Origin: Epiperipatus broadwayi
Lineage: Eukaryota > Onychophora > Udeonychophora > Euonychophora > Peripatidae
Assembly: GCA_028023455.1 (NCBI GenBank)
Contig: JAQFVV010006310.1
Span: 2,358,001-2,422,000, forward strand
DNA: 64,000 nucleotides
Direction: 5' to 3'
Below, piece by piece: positions 35,952-48,203 of the stretch. Every line of letters begins with the position of its first letter. Position 1 is the first letter of the stretch. The position numbers were made by a program, and so were the translations under genes. The notes beneath the pieces are model-generated. The model had not been told where the DNA came from and did no database searches. It saw only the letters and a program-made list of their open reading frames with translations.

Positions 35952-36236
35952 TTAAATAGAATTTAAGCTTGATTAGGAGGGAATGTAGTTTTTTTTTTTT
36001 TTTTAATTTTGTCATTGATTGGGTAGATTTTGTGACCAATCAGGGGGGTTTTGTTAAATTTTTAATCTTTTAATTTTTTTAATCTTTTACCAAATCTGTA
36101 ATTTTTGATTATCGCCATTTTACTGTGTATTTTTTTTCTTTCTGATGAAAACCAGTCCTCTGGTTGAAATATAATATTATTTATTGGATTTATAAGTCTT
36201 TTTTTTTTGTGTTTTTATATGTATTTCCTTTGGTTA
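35952..36236. repeat. PLE2 right inverted terminal repeat
   Basis: Inverted complement of the left repeat. It holds the plus-strand hammerhead-like core at 36142-36169 and a T-run where the left arm has an A-run. The outer end is CTTTGGTTA. Confidence 0.9.
36142..36169 (+). ncRNA. Hammerhead-like ribozyme core, right repeat
   Basis: CTGATGA (36142-36148), one unpaired A, stem II AACCAG/CTGGTT (36150-36155 with 36160-36165), loop TCCT, then GAAA (36166-36169). The following TATAATATT could form a very short stem III. Hammerheads with minimal stem III are known from Penelope-like elements, so the location fits. No good stem I is visible, which lowers confidence in activity. Confidence 0.5.
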
Positions 36237-36239
36237 GTT

Positions 36240-38451
36240 TGTTATATATATATATACTAAAGGGGATATGGAGAGGTATTATTTAATTTGATGTTATAAT
36301 TAGTAGAAATGTATGCAAACATGTATAATAACATTTTATTTTTTCTTGTTATATGAAATCCAGTTAAATTATTATTTGTTAATAAACATGTTAAATTATA
36401 TTCTAATCTCAAATGGTTCTCTGATTTATTTTAACTATTTATTTATTTTTCGAATTAAAATAATCTTGAATATGTACAACCATACATATATGCCACATTA
36501 ACATCAAATCCTGATATCTGATTAAAGTTATTTTCAAAATTCCATAGATTATATTAATTAATATTATGATTGTAGTACATTGATGGCAACCCCTAAAGAG
36601 AATTAATTATAAAATTTATCCTGAGTTTGAATTCTGAGCATTATGAAATAATCAACAAAGGTGAAGATTGGATGGTTAATACTAAATTATCCTGTTTAAG
36701 ATAGATTCAATTATGGATTGAGATTAGATCAGATCATCCATAGCATCTTATATGAAGACCCTAAATCCAATTATTATTAGATGTGACCACCTTGATTTCC
36801 TGGAGGGAATCTGTACCATTACAATATATTACAGTAAGGTGAATGGAATATTAGCAGGAACTCCCAGCCTTCCATTATTTTAGAGATACAATAGACTAAT
36901 TGATAAATTAACAAGCCAGTTAGTTAGTTAATTAAATAGATAAGTAGATAGAAAAGTAAATGGAAGTAGATGAAATAAAATGGAATAAGTTTTCAATACG
37001 TGGTAAGCTATATTTATAAGACAAATCATGTGATCTTAATGAAATCAATGATCAACGGATTTGGGGCATTATTAATTGATAATTAATATGATATTAAACA
37101 GGCAAAATATTAATTAGTTGTCAAGGCAAATATTCTAATAAGATATTTTTTAAACAACTTTCTGGATTTCTAGACATAAATTAATATTACATTTAAAATA
37201 TTTATTATTTAGCATAAATTAAATATTACAATGATAATATATTTATTTAACTTTTTTGAAGAAATTCTCAAAATTTAATATATTTTAAAGAATAATAAAA
37301 TTTTAACAACAATATTGTATTTTAGATATTATTAAATATTAAGTCTTTTAAACTATGAACTTTAATTGTAATCAATTTCTTTTAAACTTTTATCTCAGTA
37401 AAATAACTATTATAAGTATATACACACTTGTAATATTTAAAATATTAATTAGAAATGTTTAAATAAATTGTAATTCGTTATTTATATTATAAAATACTAT
37501 TAAAATATTATCAAATTATTTTAAAATGTTTATAGTAATATAAACTTACTTCATTTTTATAAAACTACATCTGGTATATAATTGAATTTTAAAGTAAGAG
37601 TGAACCATACATTAATAGGAAGATTAAATCTATGGATTTAGAATATATAAAATTACAAAATTAATTTAGCTCATATTTTAAAAATTAATTAAATTTCGTT
37701 TTATTTAGACTTATCTAAAAAAATAGTCTACAACAACAGTTCTAAAGCTAAAATTTAACTTATTAAATTATTTACCACATCTAATATATAAATTAACTTA
37801 TTGGAAGAAAATAAAATTATATACATCTTTATCCCATTTAATGAGGGCAATTAGTTCTCCAAAACTCATTGTTTATCAAAAATATCAGAATTTATAACTG
37901 TTGTCTATGGAGAAAAAATTGGCCAGTTACTCCAGCTAAAACATTACACTATAACTTGGAAATATTACATAAAAAAAATAACTGATCAAGTATATATAAA
38001 ACCTTTAAAAACCCTTAACATGTGTTATATGCTTGGGTGAACTGTGATGGGTTATGCAGGTATTCACTTAAAATATGTATTTATGTATGTATGATAATGC
38101 AACTTAAATCTATGTAAAAACAAAAAAACCCACTTGGCTTAAAATTGTTACTTTCTGTGATCATTTCATCAATCATCTGTTATCCAGTTTGGCTTCCAAG
38201 CTGAAAGATTTTCTTGATTTTTTTTATGGTCATATTGAAACAGTCAAATCTATCAATCCTACTGTTTCTCCTACTATATTCTATAGTAGTATTTCTATAT
38301 ATGTATCTATCACCAAATCCTTGTATATCATGTTAATATTGTACTAAAATCAGACTAAATTTAAACCTAAAGGTATTACTTATGTATGTGTGTGTAGATC
38401 TTAGCATACAGTAATCAGAAAATTATTATCACCTGTGAGTGATTTAAGATG

Positions 38452-38502
<51 letters not shown>

Positions 38503-39880
38503 TTATATTTACGGATGAACCCGCAAAATATGTATTTTATATATATATAAAATAAAGCTACATGTAACTCAGTAAACCATAAATGATTATATTCTAAATC
38601 ATCACCTGTGTGTGAACTCAAAACTTAAATGTAAATTGTATCCCTAACTTACTCACCTGCAAGTGAGACAATCTACATAGCAACATTGTAATGATTATTT
38701 CCATTTATTAATTTTATTATTTGGTTTTCATTAAATTAATTTTAAATTTAACTTTTGTTTCATGTCTCAATGTTGCTCATTGTTAAGTCATTATTGATTA
38801 GTTAATTATTAGTTAAAAATCTCAATCCATATTTGATAATTATGTTCTGCCACATACATCGTCTATATAGCTATACTAGTTAGAATGTCAATTTTCCATA
38901 ATCTTGTGCTTTACCGATGTTCTACTGCTGGCATGTGATGAAAGAGAATGATGCTGTGGCCTCATATGTGTCATCCATAGGGGGTAGTAAATCTTTGAGT
39001 GTTGGAAAAAAAACTGGGGCTATATCAGACACGTGATTGTCACCACTCTATGCTGGTCAGCCTTGGGATGATTTACTAAAACTCTAGATTTTGTTGTATG
39101 AATGTACAGATTTAACCATTACAAAATATGATTATATTTTGAAATAAATTATATTGAATTTAGTTTATTTATTTGAAATTGATAAGATGACTTTAAACAG
39201 AATTTTTTTAAAAAAATGTTTAATGTCACTAAAAAAAAAAGCGTGTTTTCATTGTCCAAAATGTACAGCAAAATAAGTCAAGAAAGTGAAACTAAATTAG
39301 CATCTAATAATTTTTTGCATTTGTCCACACAACTGGTTTTCATTATACTGAAAAAAAATCCATACTGAAGTTTCATTTTTTAAATTTTGTATTTCAGTAT
39401 TATATATTATTTACATGAAATTATTAAAATTAAAAAAAAAAAACAATGTTTAATAACAAATCATTTGATTTATTATAAAGACTTATTATGTATCATTAGT
39501 ATAACAAGAGCCGAATAAACATATGATACATTACAAAAACTTAATTGCAGTCAACTTAAAAAAAAAAAAAATCAGTGTATTAAAAAATGGGGGAAAAAAT
39601 CTAATGCATTCTCTGAGTTTACATATTGTAATCAATATTTAAGGCTTTTGCTACAATGTGAACTGTTCTGATCCAAATAGACAAATACAATAGCTGTAGC
39701 AGGTTTTTTGGGTATGACATGTCACTATTTTATCAAGTGTGATGGACATGTTTTTGCAATGACTTAGCAATTTGCCAAATAGTGCAATATGTTTTGATGG
39801 CAGAGTTAGAAACTATTTAAGTAAAAATTAAAGGCATTAATCTTATTCACTTTATTTGTATTGTATTTTCATCATACACT
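36240..39880. other. Non-coding stretch
   Basis: No supported gene. Contents: an (AT)n tract at 38454-38495, a short motif at 38522-38540 shared with the PLE1 downstream region, and many A/T homopolymers (for example near 39225, 39435 and 39560). Confidence 0.6.
38454..38495. repeat. (AT)n repeat
   Basis: About 42 bp of AT alternation. The segment that follows, at 38510-38545, contains GAACCCGCAAAATATGT, which also occurs with a small insertion at 20594-20615 after PLE1. Confidence 0.9.
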
Positions 39881-40019
39881 AATTGTTAGACCCATATGAC
39901 TATATAAGCTAATGGGCTTGGATTGAAAACATTAAGGTGTTTTCAATTTAAGACTCATAGTTTTGTAGTTAAATGGAGATAAAAGGTGGTTGCTGGAGGG
40001 TTGCATTAGATCCTAAGAT

Positions 40020-40206
40020 CTAGATGCAGTGCTCTCAGATTCTAGGCTCCTCATTGATGAAGGCCATAAGCCAGAAACTAGTCTGGAGATATTGGATGCA
40101 TAGGCACTAGATGGGGATTTTATGCACAAGCCTTCTGGTATCCATTGATTACTCTAGCGTGCTGTGTGTGACAATATATATATAGTGAGTTTTGCCTGTT
40201 TTCACT
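40020..40206 (+). repeat. Dispersed repeat with hammerhead-like core, copy 2
   Basis: Plus-strand partner of 2262-2409. It contains TTGATGA (40054-40060), a GGC-CATAA-GCC hairpin (40062-40072), GAAAC (40074-40078) and a GTC triplet (40081-40083), the linear order of a type I hammerhead with a two-base-pair stem III. Bases upstream (GGCTCCTCA) can partly pair with TGGAG downstream as stem I. The rest of the repeat is the shared block TAGGCACTAGATGGGGATTTT and onward. Repeat identity is solid; the ribozyme is inferred. Confidence 0.7.
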
Positions 40207-40209
40207 ATG

Positions 40210-41080
40210 TGTTAGTAATTGCATAAAATCATCCACACATCCCCCCCCCTCAATGCAATTCAAATATGATAGCAGTTTCGATAATGATCATTTGTAAAGA
40301 TTTTATTCCTAAATTGATTGTCTGAAATTTTAGCTAATATTTATAATGCACACAATTTTAAATTCAATATTGACAATATATATGACCAAAAATTACTTGT
40401 AGTTTTATGCCAAATGAAATTTGTATTTTTTTCTTGGTACTGCTTTTTTTTTTTACCACATGTAATAATGTCTTCATTTGCTTTGGATATTTGAAAAGAA
40501 TTACGAGATGATTTAAAATCGAGGAAGCAGAGTGTTATTTTTAATTTACCTTTAGTAGTTTTTGATTTTACTTGTATAAATCTGAAACTGTTTTACTCTC
40601 TTTGCTTTCCCCTTATTTTAATGAAAATATTTTCGATTAGCAATAGTAGCAGTTTCGATTTGATAGAAAAAATTTAATTCAAAATTTTTAATTTTATGCT
40701 GAATGGATTTGCTATTTTTACAGTATTATGTTGATTTACATTCTTGTACTGATTGAACCTTTTTAGTTTTTTGCTTCTGTACTCATTAACAATGAAAGTA
40801 TTTACTTTGGATATGTTACTAATGAAATATCTCATAAAAACACTAGATGAAAATTACATAAAATATTGTACATTAATTAATCATATTTTAAGCCTATAAT
40901 CAAAATATTGAATGCAGCACTATAACATTGCATTTTATGAATAAAATATGTGTTATACAATTATAGCATCTAAGTCACTATTTAGCTTTTGAATGAGATG
41001 ACTTTTAATAACTATTTTATGACATCATCAGCGTTACAAAATGGCTGGCCAAATTTTTTTACATTTTTTTATAATTATTA
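40210..41080. other. Non-coding stretch
   Basis: AT-rich sequence with a C-run near 40241 and T-runs near 40445. Nothing recognisable. Confidence 0.6.
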
Positions 41081-41082
41081 TA

Positions 41083-41242
41083 TAATATAGGGTATATGAG
41101 CACAGACTTTCACACCACCCACCTCTCTCCACTCTATCTAATAACACTGATACACCTAAACACATATATGCTGAAAAGATAAATTAGATAGAGTGGAGAG
41201 AGGTGGGTGGTGTGAAAGTCTGTGCTCATATACCCTATATTA
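41083..41242. repeat. Perfect palindrome with 60-bp arms
   Basis: 41083-41142 and 41183-41242 are exact inverted complements (60 of 60), separated by a 40-bp spacer. The arms include a stretch of C/T-rich sequence (CACCACCCACCTCTCTCC) unlike the AT-rich flanks. It may be a MITE-type element, a recent inverted duplication or the source of a long hairpin RNA. No coding capacity. Confidence 0.95.
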
Positions 41243-41811
41243 CATATATATAGCCACAGGTATATAACAAGCCTGTGTTTCAGTTATTATAATTATTATA
41301 GTAAATAATCGATTGTAAATCAACATAATAGCTAAAAATTGATAATGATCGCTATTGTGAATCCTTATATAATGTATTTCCACATTATTCACATTCACAG
41401 TTCTATGCAAACCTTAAGGTTACAATATATAATATGATACATATGGTATTATTTTCAACTTTATTTTATGCAACTTCTAATCTTGACCATGAAATCAGTC
41501 ACTATTAGTAAATTTTACAATACCTTTATTTTATTAAATTGCACAGCCAATGCAAAATAACTATTATTATTATTTGCCAGAATATATATATATATATTTA
41601 ATTTTGAAAATGTGAAATTTTTTAAGAGAGAACTATTTAAAAAAAAATTAAAGAGATTTTTTAAAAAAAAAAAAACTTTAATCTATAAAAAAAAGTTGTG
41701 GTGTTTTTTTGTGTTTTTTCTTTTTTTTTTTTTATAGTTGGGGGGGGTTTAAAAAAAAATTTTTGTATTTTTTTATATATATATATATATATATAATTAT
41801 ATATATATATT

Positions 41812-41842
<31 letters not shown>

Positions 41843-43237
41843 ATATATATAATGAGCAAATCTAGTAATTTTTCAAACAAGGATGAAACTATTACAATTC
41901 AAATGTGTGTATATATATATTTAGATATGAGAATTCTTACCTTGGATTTCAACTTTATCCAAAGTAGATTTCACTTGGAAAAAGTTTACAGCTCTATTTA
42001 CTAATCAAGTAAGTTTAGAGCTTTTTTAGTAATTTATTCCTTGCTGTTACAGTTTAGCTTGATGAAAGATTTCTCAAATTGATTTTTGCTTTTACAGTAG
42101 AGCTTTTAAATATTATTTCAAAGAAAACATTGAAAGTATTAATTATAACTGTATTTTTCAGTGCTATGCACTTTTTCCAGACAAAACTATTGTATTCAAA
42201 ATAAAATCTTCATGAAATGTGTTCAAGATATATTTAACATTTTCAATGTTTTTTCTATATGTAAAGTAGTATTACTTTTAATTTACCACAAAGCTTCTCC
42301 CTGGTGAAAGCTGCATGTTAGAAATTAATTTGGAGTTATGTATAAGTTAGCATTAAGTAAGGATTTATTAAGCGCTATTTTCTGGCATACATTGTTTACT
42401 CAGTCTTACAGAAAGTGGCAGAACTAGAGTAGAAAAAATAAATTTGCTATTTAAAAATATAAGTCTATTAATCTAGAATCCATTATGCTTAACAGTGTTT
42501 TTTCTAATGCAGAACAAGCAATTTACATAGAATAACCCACAATATTAATTTTAATCTACTTATGCAAAGCATAAAGTGTATAAACAATGGCTCAAAACTT
42601 CTAACTTGTATACATCAGTTTTATAACAATGAAATTCAAATTTTATATTGATATAAAATGGTAGCAGAAATAATTTACTAAAATAAAATAAGACCATTTT
42701 AGTTAAACAGTCTTTAAGTAGCCTGCTGCAAGATAGAATCCTTTTCACCAGCTTTCCATTAAAAAGAGAAGTGAAAAGTGGCTTTAGCGAGGTTTTTCAT
42801 TTTTTTTCAAAAAGTGAGGATTTAAATGAATTTTCATCCTTATTTATCTTCTAGATAAAATAGTTAGATATCCATTTTTCAGTCAATATCAGATGAGTGG
42901 CTGAGTTGACATATAATCTAGCTACTAAAATAAAAATCTTAAGCCTAAGTTACTAGGAAAAAAATGTCTGAACTGAATCAAATCATAGATATAGCAAACA
43001 ATTGTAATTCTATTACAGACATGAGTTTTTTCAACTTATGATGCAAAGAAACATATTTTAGAAAAATTTGAAAATAAGCCTAAAAAAGATTTGCTATGAC
43101 CAAAATAGATTTGAAATTTTAAAAAATAATTTGGCAACTTATTATTAATCGATATCTTCCCTGTGTGGTTTGATACAAAAATAAGGCAGACTTTGGGAGA
43201 ACAAGGCTTTTGGATTGTGACCCAGCCTTTCATTTCC
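41243..43237. other. Non-coding stretch with low-complexity core
   Basis: 41630-41850 is almost entirely A-runs, T-runs, a GGGGGGG run and interrupted (TA)n. The rest is unremarkable AT-rich sequence. Confidence 0.6.
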
Positions 43238-43284
43238 ATAGTTCAAACTTCTCATGTACTCCCAAACAATAAACTATTCAATTA
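43238..43284 (+). mobile_element. SINE family II, 3' fragment
   Basis: Only the 3' end remains: TTCAAACTTCTCATGTACTC, then CCAAACAATAAACTATTCAATT. A fuller copy follows 94 bp downstream. Confidence 0.55.
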
Positions 43285-43377
43285 TTTTTTTACTTTTTTA
43301 GGTCTATAGATTATCAGCTAGATCTGTATTTTCACTTCTTGAGATTCTTATAAACTTTTGAATATACTTTTCATCCA

Positions 43378-43490
43378 ACATGATTTGGTGATATGATAAA
43401 GTGGCAAACTCTGGAGTTCAGATCATAGTCTAGCTCTGACATCATTAGTGTTTGAAGTTATTATGAATTTCTGAGCAATAAATCATTTGA
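43378..43490 (+). mobile_element. SINE family II copy
   Basis: Complete unit: ACATGATTTGGTGATATG at the start, GGCAAACTCTGGAGTTCA, TAGCTCTGAC in the B-box region and GAGCAATAAATCATTTGA at the end. Diverged in its 3' third (GAAGTTATTATGAATTTC). Confidence 0.65.
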
Positions 43491-43499
43491 AATTGTTGT

Positions 43500-46400
43500 T
43501 CTAGACTGATATTTATATTTTTGAATCTTATTACATTTGTCAAGCAAATGACCATGACATTTATTTAGTTTATTGCCATAATACTTCCTGGAATTATGGT
43601 TCTGGATAAAGATGTAAAGGCAACTATTAATTTTCAGTTTTGTAATATATATTTAGATAAGAATTAAAGTTGCTGATGTTCTAATAGGCATAGTAGAAGG
43701 AAGGGTCTGTTGTATTAAATGTTGGAAGTACTTATAGACAAATTCAACAAAACAGTCACAGCAGGCTAGTGTAGTCTATAAGAAATTTAGGATTTAGCAG
43801 ACAGATATATTGAAAGTAATACGTTTAAAGACATTTTAAAAGAAGTTAACCAAAGAAGATATTAAAACAAATTTAAATTAAAACTTGTATGACTAAATAA
43901 ATTTTGATTAGTAAAATTAGAGCTTAAAAAAAGATTTCTATAACATCTGTTGGAGTGTAAAATTCTATTATTCAAAACTTTGCACTAATAAACAAAAAAG
44001 TAAGAAGCTGAATGAACAATAATAAAAATTTAAAATTTCTGGGCATGTAATTCAAATATGGAAATATGGTTGGACAAAAGTGTAAAAAGATGAGAACTAG
44101 TGTGAGAGATTGACAACCAGATCCTTTATCATCCTAAGTGACTGAACATAGTAGGGTAAAATAAGAGAATGGAGAGAGACTGAGAGAGAAAATACACAGA
44201 ATGAGATAAAGAGATAGAAAAGATTTTATAAAACCAAATTCTAACTTTTCATAAAACTAATTATTCTATTTGGATAGCGGAATATAATTCATTTGAATTC
44301 AGTTTATTGATTGTTGTAACTAATACTATCTGTGGATCTGGTCATTATGAAGACTTTGATACCTGACATTATACAGGAGAATTAAAAGAAATGTGAGAAG
44401 GAAAAAAGTAAAAGAAATTGAATTGGATATATTCTTAGAGGGTTATGGATATTGTATTGAATGAAACTATGTAGAGATCAGAGATCGAGCAAAATGTTAT
44501 CAAACGAGCTTGAGAGATAAAGTATTTATGATGACTTGAAGCTAGCAAAAAAAAACTAGGGGCTATAAAAATTAGTCTTGCAAATCTATTTGAAAGCAAT
44601 TAATTGATAATGATAAACATAAATAGCGTTATAATTATTTTATTTAAAAAATTCATTTACAGACTGTTAGATTAAAGTATTCTAAATTAAATCATTTTTT
44701 TACGCGAAAGTATTCTTAAATGGAATCATTCTTTCCATTTGCCGTCATTCAAAAATCATTTCCGTTTAAAGATTGTTCTTTTCATTTAATTTATAATGTG
44801 TTTTTTTTCATCCCAACCGTCAAAGTGCGTTTGCTCGCATAAACTAATTGCATTGCAGATCCTAGCAAAGAATCAAAATCATCAAATAATTATTAGAATA
44901 ATAAATTTAAAAGTGGCAACAAAGGGTTTTAAATTAGCTCAAACTAATTTTAATGAGAAAGCTTTCTCTCTATCAACAATCTTGATAAGTCTTGCAAGGG
45001 TTTTCTAACAGCCTACTTTTTAAGATAACAACTGTTATGAATTTTAAGCTGAAAATGAGGTCGCTGTATAGTGACCATGGTCTTGACATTTTAATAACTC
45101 GTTGGTCGGCAATGAATTTTGAGTGTGACAAATTCATTTTCTATCAATAGAAGCATATCTAGTCTAGGGAGTGAAATCTCCTGTGTCCCATATGTTTTTG
45201 AACCGCCGGTGAACGACTGTTTCATTATCCGCTCAATTATGCGAGATTAACAGGTACCCGCGAGATGTACCACTTCTCACTATTCAAGGAGCGCTAAAAT
45301 TTGAGCATTATTAATTATCCTTATTATACCGTGCTTTTAGACTTAGTGGAGCAGATTTTAACAGCTGCTTTGAGTCAGAGAACATAGGAAATTTGGTGTA
45401 TGGCTTTTTTAGTAATAATTTTAATATCAGCTCTTTTGTACAGAAAAGAAAGTTATTTTTCAATGTTTTTATATTCTGCTCTTAATCAAGCTAGGCGTAT
45501 ATGATTATCGGTATCTGTATGGAATTTGACACTCTACCATATGCTACAGATTTGGAACATTTTATCGAAACTATAATAATTAAATCATTTAGATACGGAC
45601 TTATGTAATCTCAGTGAAACTGGATTTTCTGCATTAAAAGCAAATAAAAAGGATTTTATTTTAATTACTATTTTTGTCTTGTTGTAGAAGATTAATTTTT
45701 TAAAAATAAATAATTTATTTGGGGGAAAAAGTGTTAAATTATTTTTAAAACGAATGTGATTTTTTTTTTTGATACATTTAATAATTTATTTTTAAAAGTA
45801 TGTGCCTTAAGACTCATTTAAGTTTATAATATATAGCCTTACTGTGGTGCTATATGTTAAATACTAAACCCAAGTTATCAACTTGATCTGCCTTTGGTAG
45901 ACAGAGAAGTAATGTACAGTTTACAGCGTATACATCTGAAGAATAATATATTCTATTATCTCATAGATATGATTATCACAGACTAAGACTGGTTTTTAAT
46001 CCTTTTGTTTTATAAGTTGACTTATTTTATCAAAGACTAAGTATTGTTTAGTGTCGATTCATAAAGATTAGATGCTATTTCAATACAAATAGCATTTTCT
46101 AAAAGAAGAGGTGCTGTTTCTTTGTATTTCAATTCTTTTACACATTTCTCTGTCAGTTATTGAAAAAGAATTCGGCTTCACACAAAATATATAAAAAGTT
46201 ATTAAACAGAAAGATTTTCATCAACTCAACTCTAATACTTATCTTAATCCTCTTTGAATATTCAATCAAACATCTACAATTGAAGAATTATGTTTTTTAA
46301 AAAAATGGAATTCTTTGAGAATACAAACAGATTTCTTTTTCCAGATCTTGAAATAAAGCCAGCTGGATTTTTCTTCCTAAATATAATTGGAGTCTCATTA

Positions 46401-47970
46401 ACAGATTCAGGACAATCCATGATCAATATGTTCATAATCTTCATAAATAAAATTTAGTCATGGATCTATGTAAATATGGAGAAACACAACCCATGAGCCA
46501 CATAATTAATAATGACTGTTGAACCTATGGTTACAATAGCAGAATACTAATGAATTTAGCACCTCATTGGAATCTCTACAAGTTTTTTTTTTATAATATT
46601 GTGTTAAGACTTAAGTATGGTTTAAAAAATCCATACAATAAATAAGAAATAATCTCCATTTTATTCTCCTCACTCTTTCTCTTGTTTTTTTTTTTTTTTA
46701 CTTCAGTACCTTCAGTAATTTAGGCTGAAATAAGTAAGATTAGTTGTCATGTTCTTCATCTCTTTGTATTAATTATGACTATGGGATTATGTGAGTAAAT
46801 AACATTTTAATCATTTAGTTATATGCTCTTCAAGTCTGATTTTGTTTTTTTTCTTTTTTTATTATTCAGCTATGTTTGTCTAAAAAAAGCAAATTCTTCA
46901 TGTTGAAAAAATAGTGTCAAGGATGGACAATCTTATGTATGCAAGCTTGCTTGTATATTTCAATAATCTTACATGAAATTGCTATGTGTATAAATATAAA
47001 TAAATGACAAATTGAAAGCAAATAATTAAAAAACTAATTAAAAATTATTAATAGGCTTAGTTAATAAAAATTTAATAATAAAGTTAAACCAGTTGTTTAC
47101 CAGTGAGATTAAAACAATCTTTTACTAATGAAACATTGTTGATACAATCCAGGTAGCAATTGAAATCTGCAATATAAAAATTATCTCACAAGAGTGAGAG
47201 AGCACTCACCAAAAAAGATAGTAAATATAATCTAAAACAGATATAACAGAAGTGATACATCCAAAGCAGCTTGTTATTGTAGTGAACCCTCCCAATTTAT
47301 TATATTATTGTAGATAAAAAAATAGATTTAGGAATTATATCAATCTACACTAGCCTTTGATATTACTATTTCTATGTATGCCTATCTTATAATTTTAAAG
47401 AAAACTGTAAGTTACTTTATATTTAATGCTTATCAAATGACACAATGTAGCTAATTAGACTCACGTATTGGACAGGTGTTAAATGTGAATAGTACAATCA
47501 ACAGTGTTGAGTATAATTTTATTTGTGGTAAGCATTTGGGGCATGTTTAGTTGATGGAAATTATTTCTTTCATTAATTAAATACCCAGCAGATTTAGAAG
47601 GCTGTTTTATCACAGTTACCTTGTAATAACTAGTATAATCAAAGTGAATCATTTGAAACCAGATTTGTAAAAGAGATTTTAGTTAGAAAGTGATTATAGA
47701 TTCGGGCAGCCTTATTTAATGATCCACTGCCACTATAATTGTGGGAAAATCTAGAAAACAAGTTTGAAAATATTCTATTTTGGCAAAATCTGTTTTTTTT
47801 TTCTAATCATTCTTGAAGATAGTTTTTTAAAAAGCTAGAAATAGTTGTAATATTAGCAATGACAAAGTTGCAATCTAGAATATAATGATTGCAAATAAAG
47901 GTAAAAAAAAAGTATGTATATGTATGATTTTAAGGCACTATATAACTTGCTTATACGGAATGTTTCATAT
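43500..47970. other. Non-coding stretch with a CpG-richer island
   Basis: No supported gene. 44690-45310 contains several CpG-bearing words (TTACGCGAAAG, GAACCGCCGGTGAACGAC, GTACCCGCGAGATGTACC) and no repeat signature, unlike its neighbours; it is a candidate conserved non-coding element. Purine-rich DNA near 44090-44220 and 44360-44520 may be very old retroelement debris. Confidence 0.45.
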
Positions 47971-47977
47971 ATGTAAA

Positions 47978-48104
47978 TAGAGGGATTTGAACTCTGTCTA
48001 TTCGTCTTCTACTTAATCTCAAGAAATCAATACACATGTGTATCATTTGCTTGAGATGGAGTGGATGATGAATGGACTGAAAAATCTGAGTTCAAATTCC
48101 TCTA
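47978..48104. repeat. Fold-back element with B-box-like ends (compact form)
   Basis: A 127-bp imperfect palindrome centred on ACACATGTGT at 48032-48041. The ends read TAGAGGGATTTGAACTC and GAGTTCAAATTCCTCTA, so each outer arm carries a tRNA B-box-like GTTCAAATYCC. Arm sequence matches the end of the longer repeats at 50868-51051, 61788-62396 and 62517-62836. Confidence 0.8.

Positions 48105-48106
<2 letters not shown>

Positions 48107-48201
<95 letters not shown>
48107..48201. repeat. (TA)n-(T)n-(TA)n tract
   Basis: TA alternation interrupted by about 22 T at 48136-48156. It directly follows the fold-back element. Confidence 0.9.

Positions 48202-48203
<2 letters not shown>

Larger units (their letters stand above)
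33988..36236 (+). mobile_element. Penelope-like element PLE2 with inverted terminal repeats
   Basis: The unit is bracketed by long inverted repeats (33988-34298 and 35952-36236). Between them is a plus-strand Penelope-like ORF missing the N-terminal half of its RT. Outer termini read TAACCAAAG on the left and CTTTGGTTA on the right. The left arm is followed by partial RT rather than a normal ORF start, so the copy looks like a 5'-truncated insertion of the kind PLEs commonly make. The RT and GIY-YIG sequences differ clearly from PLE1 (for example HFYSNPPKHLKANIPYSQF against YFHSHHHPIQVVSVSKTLL), so two PLE lineages are present in the window. Confidence 0.9.
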
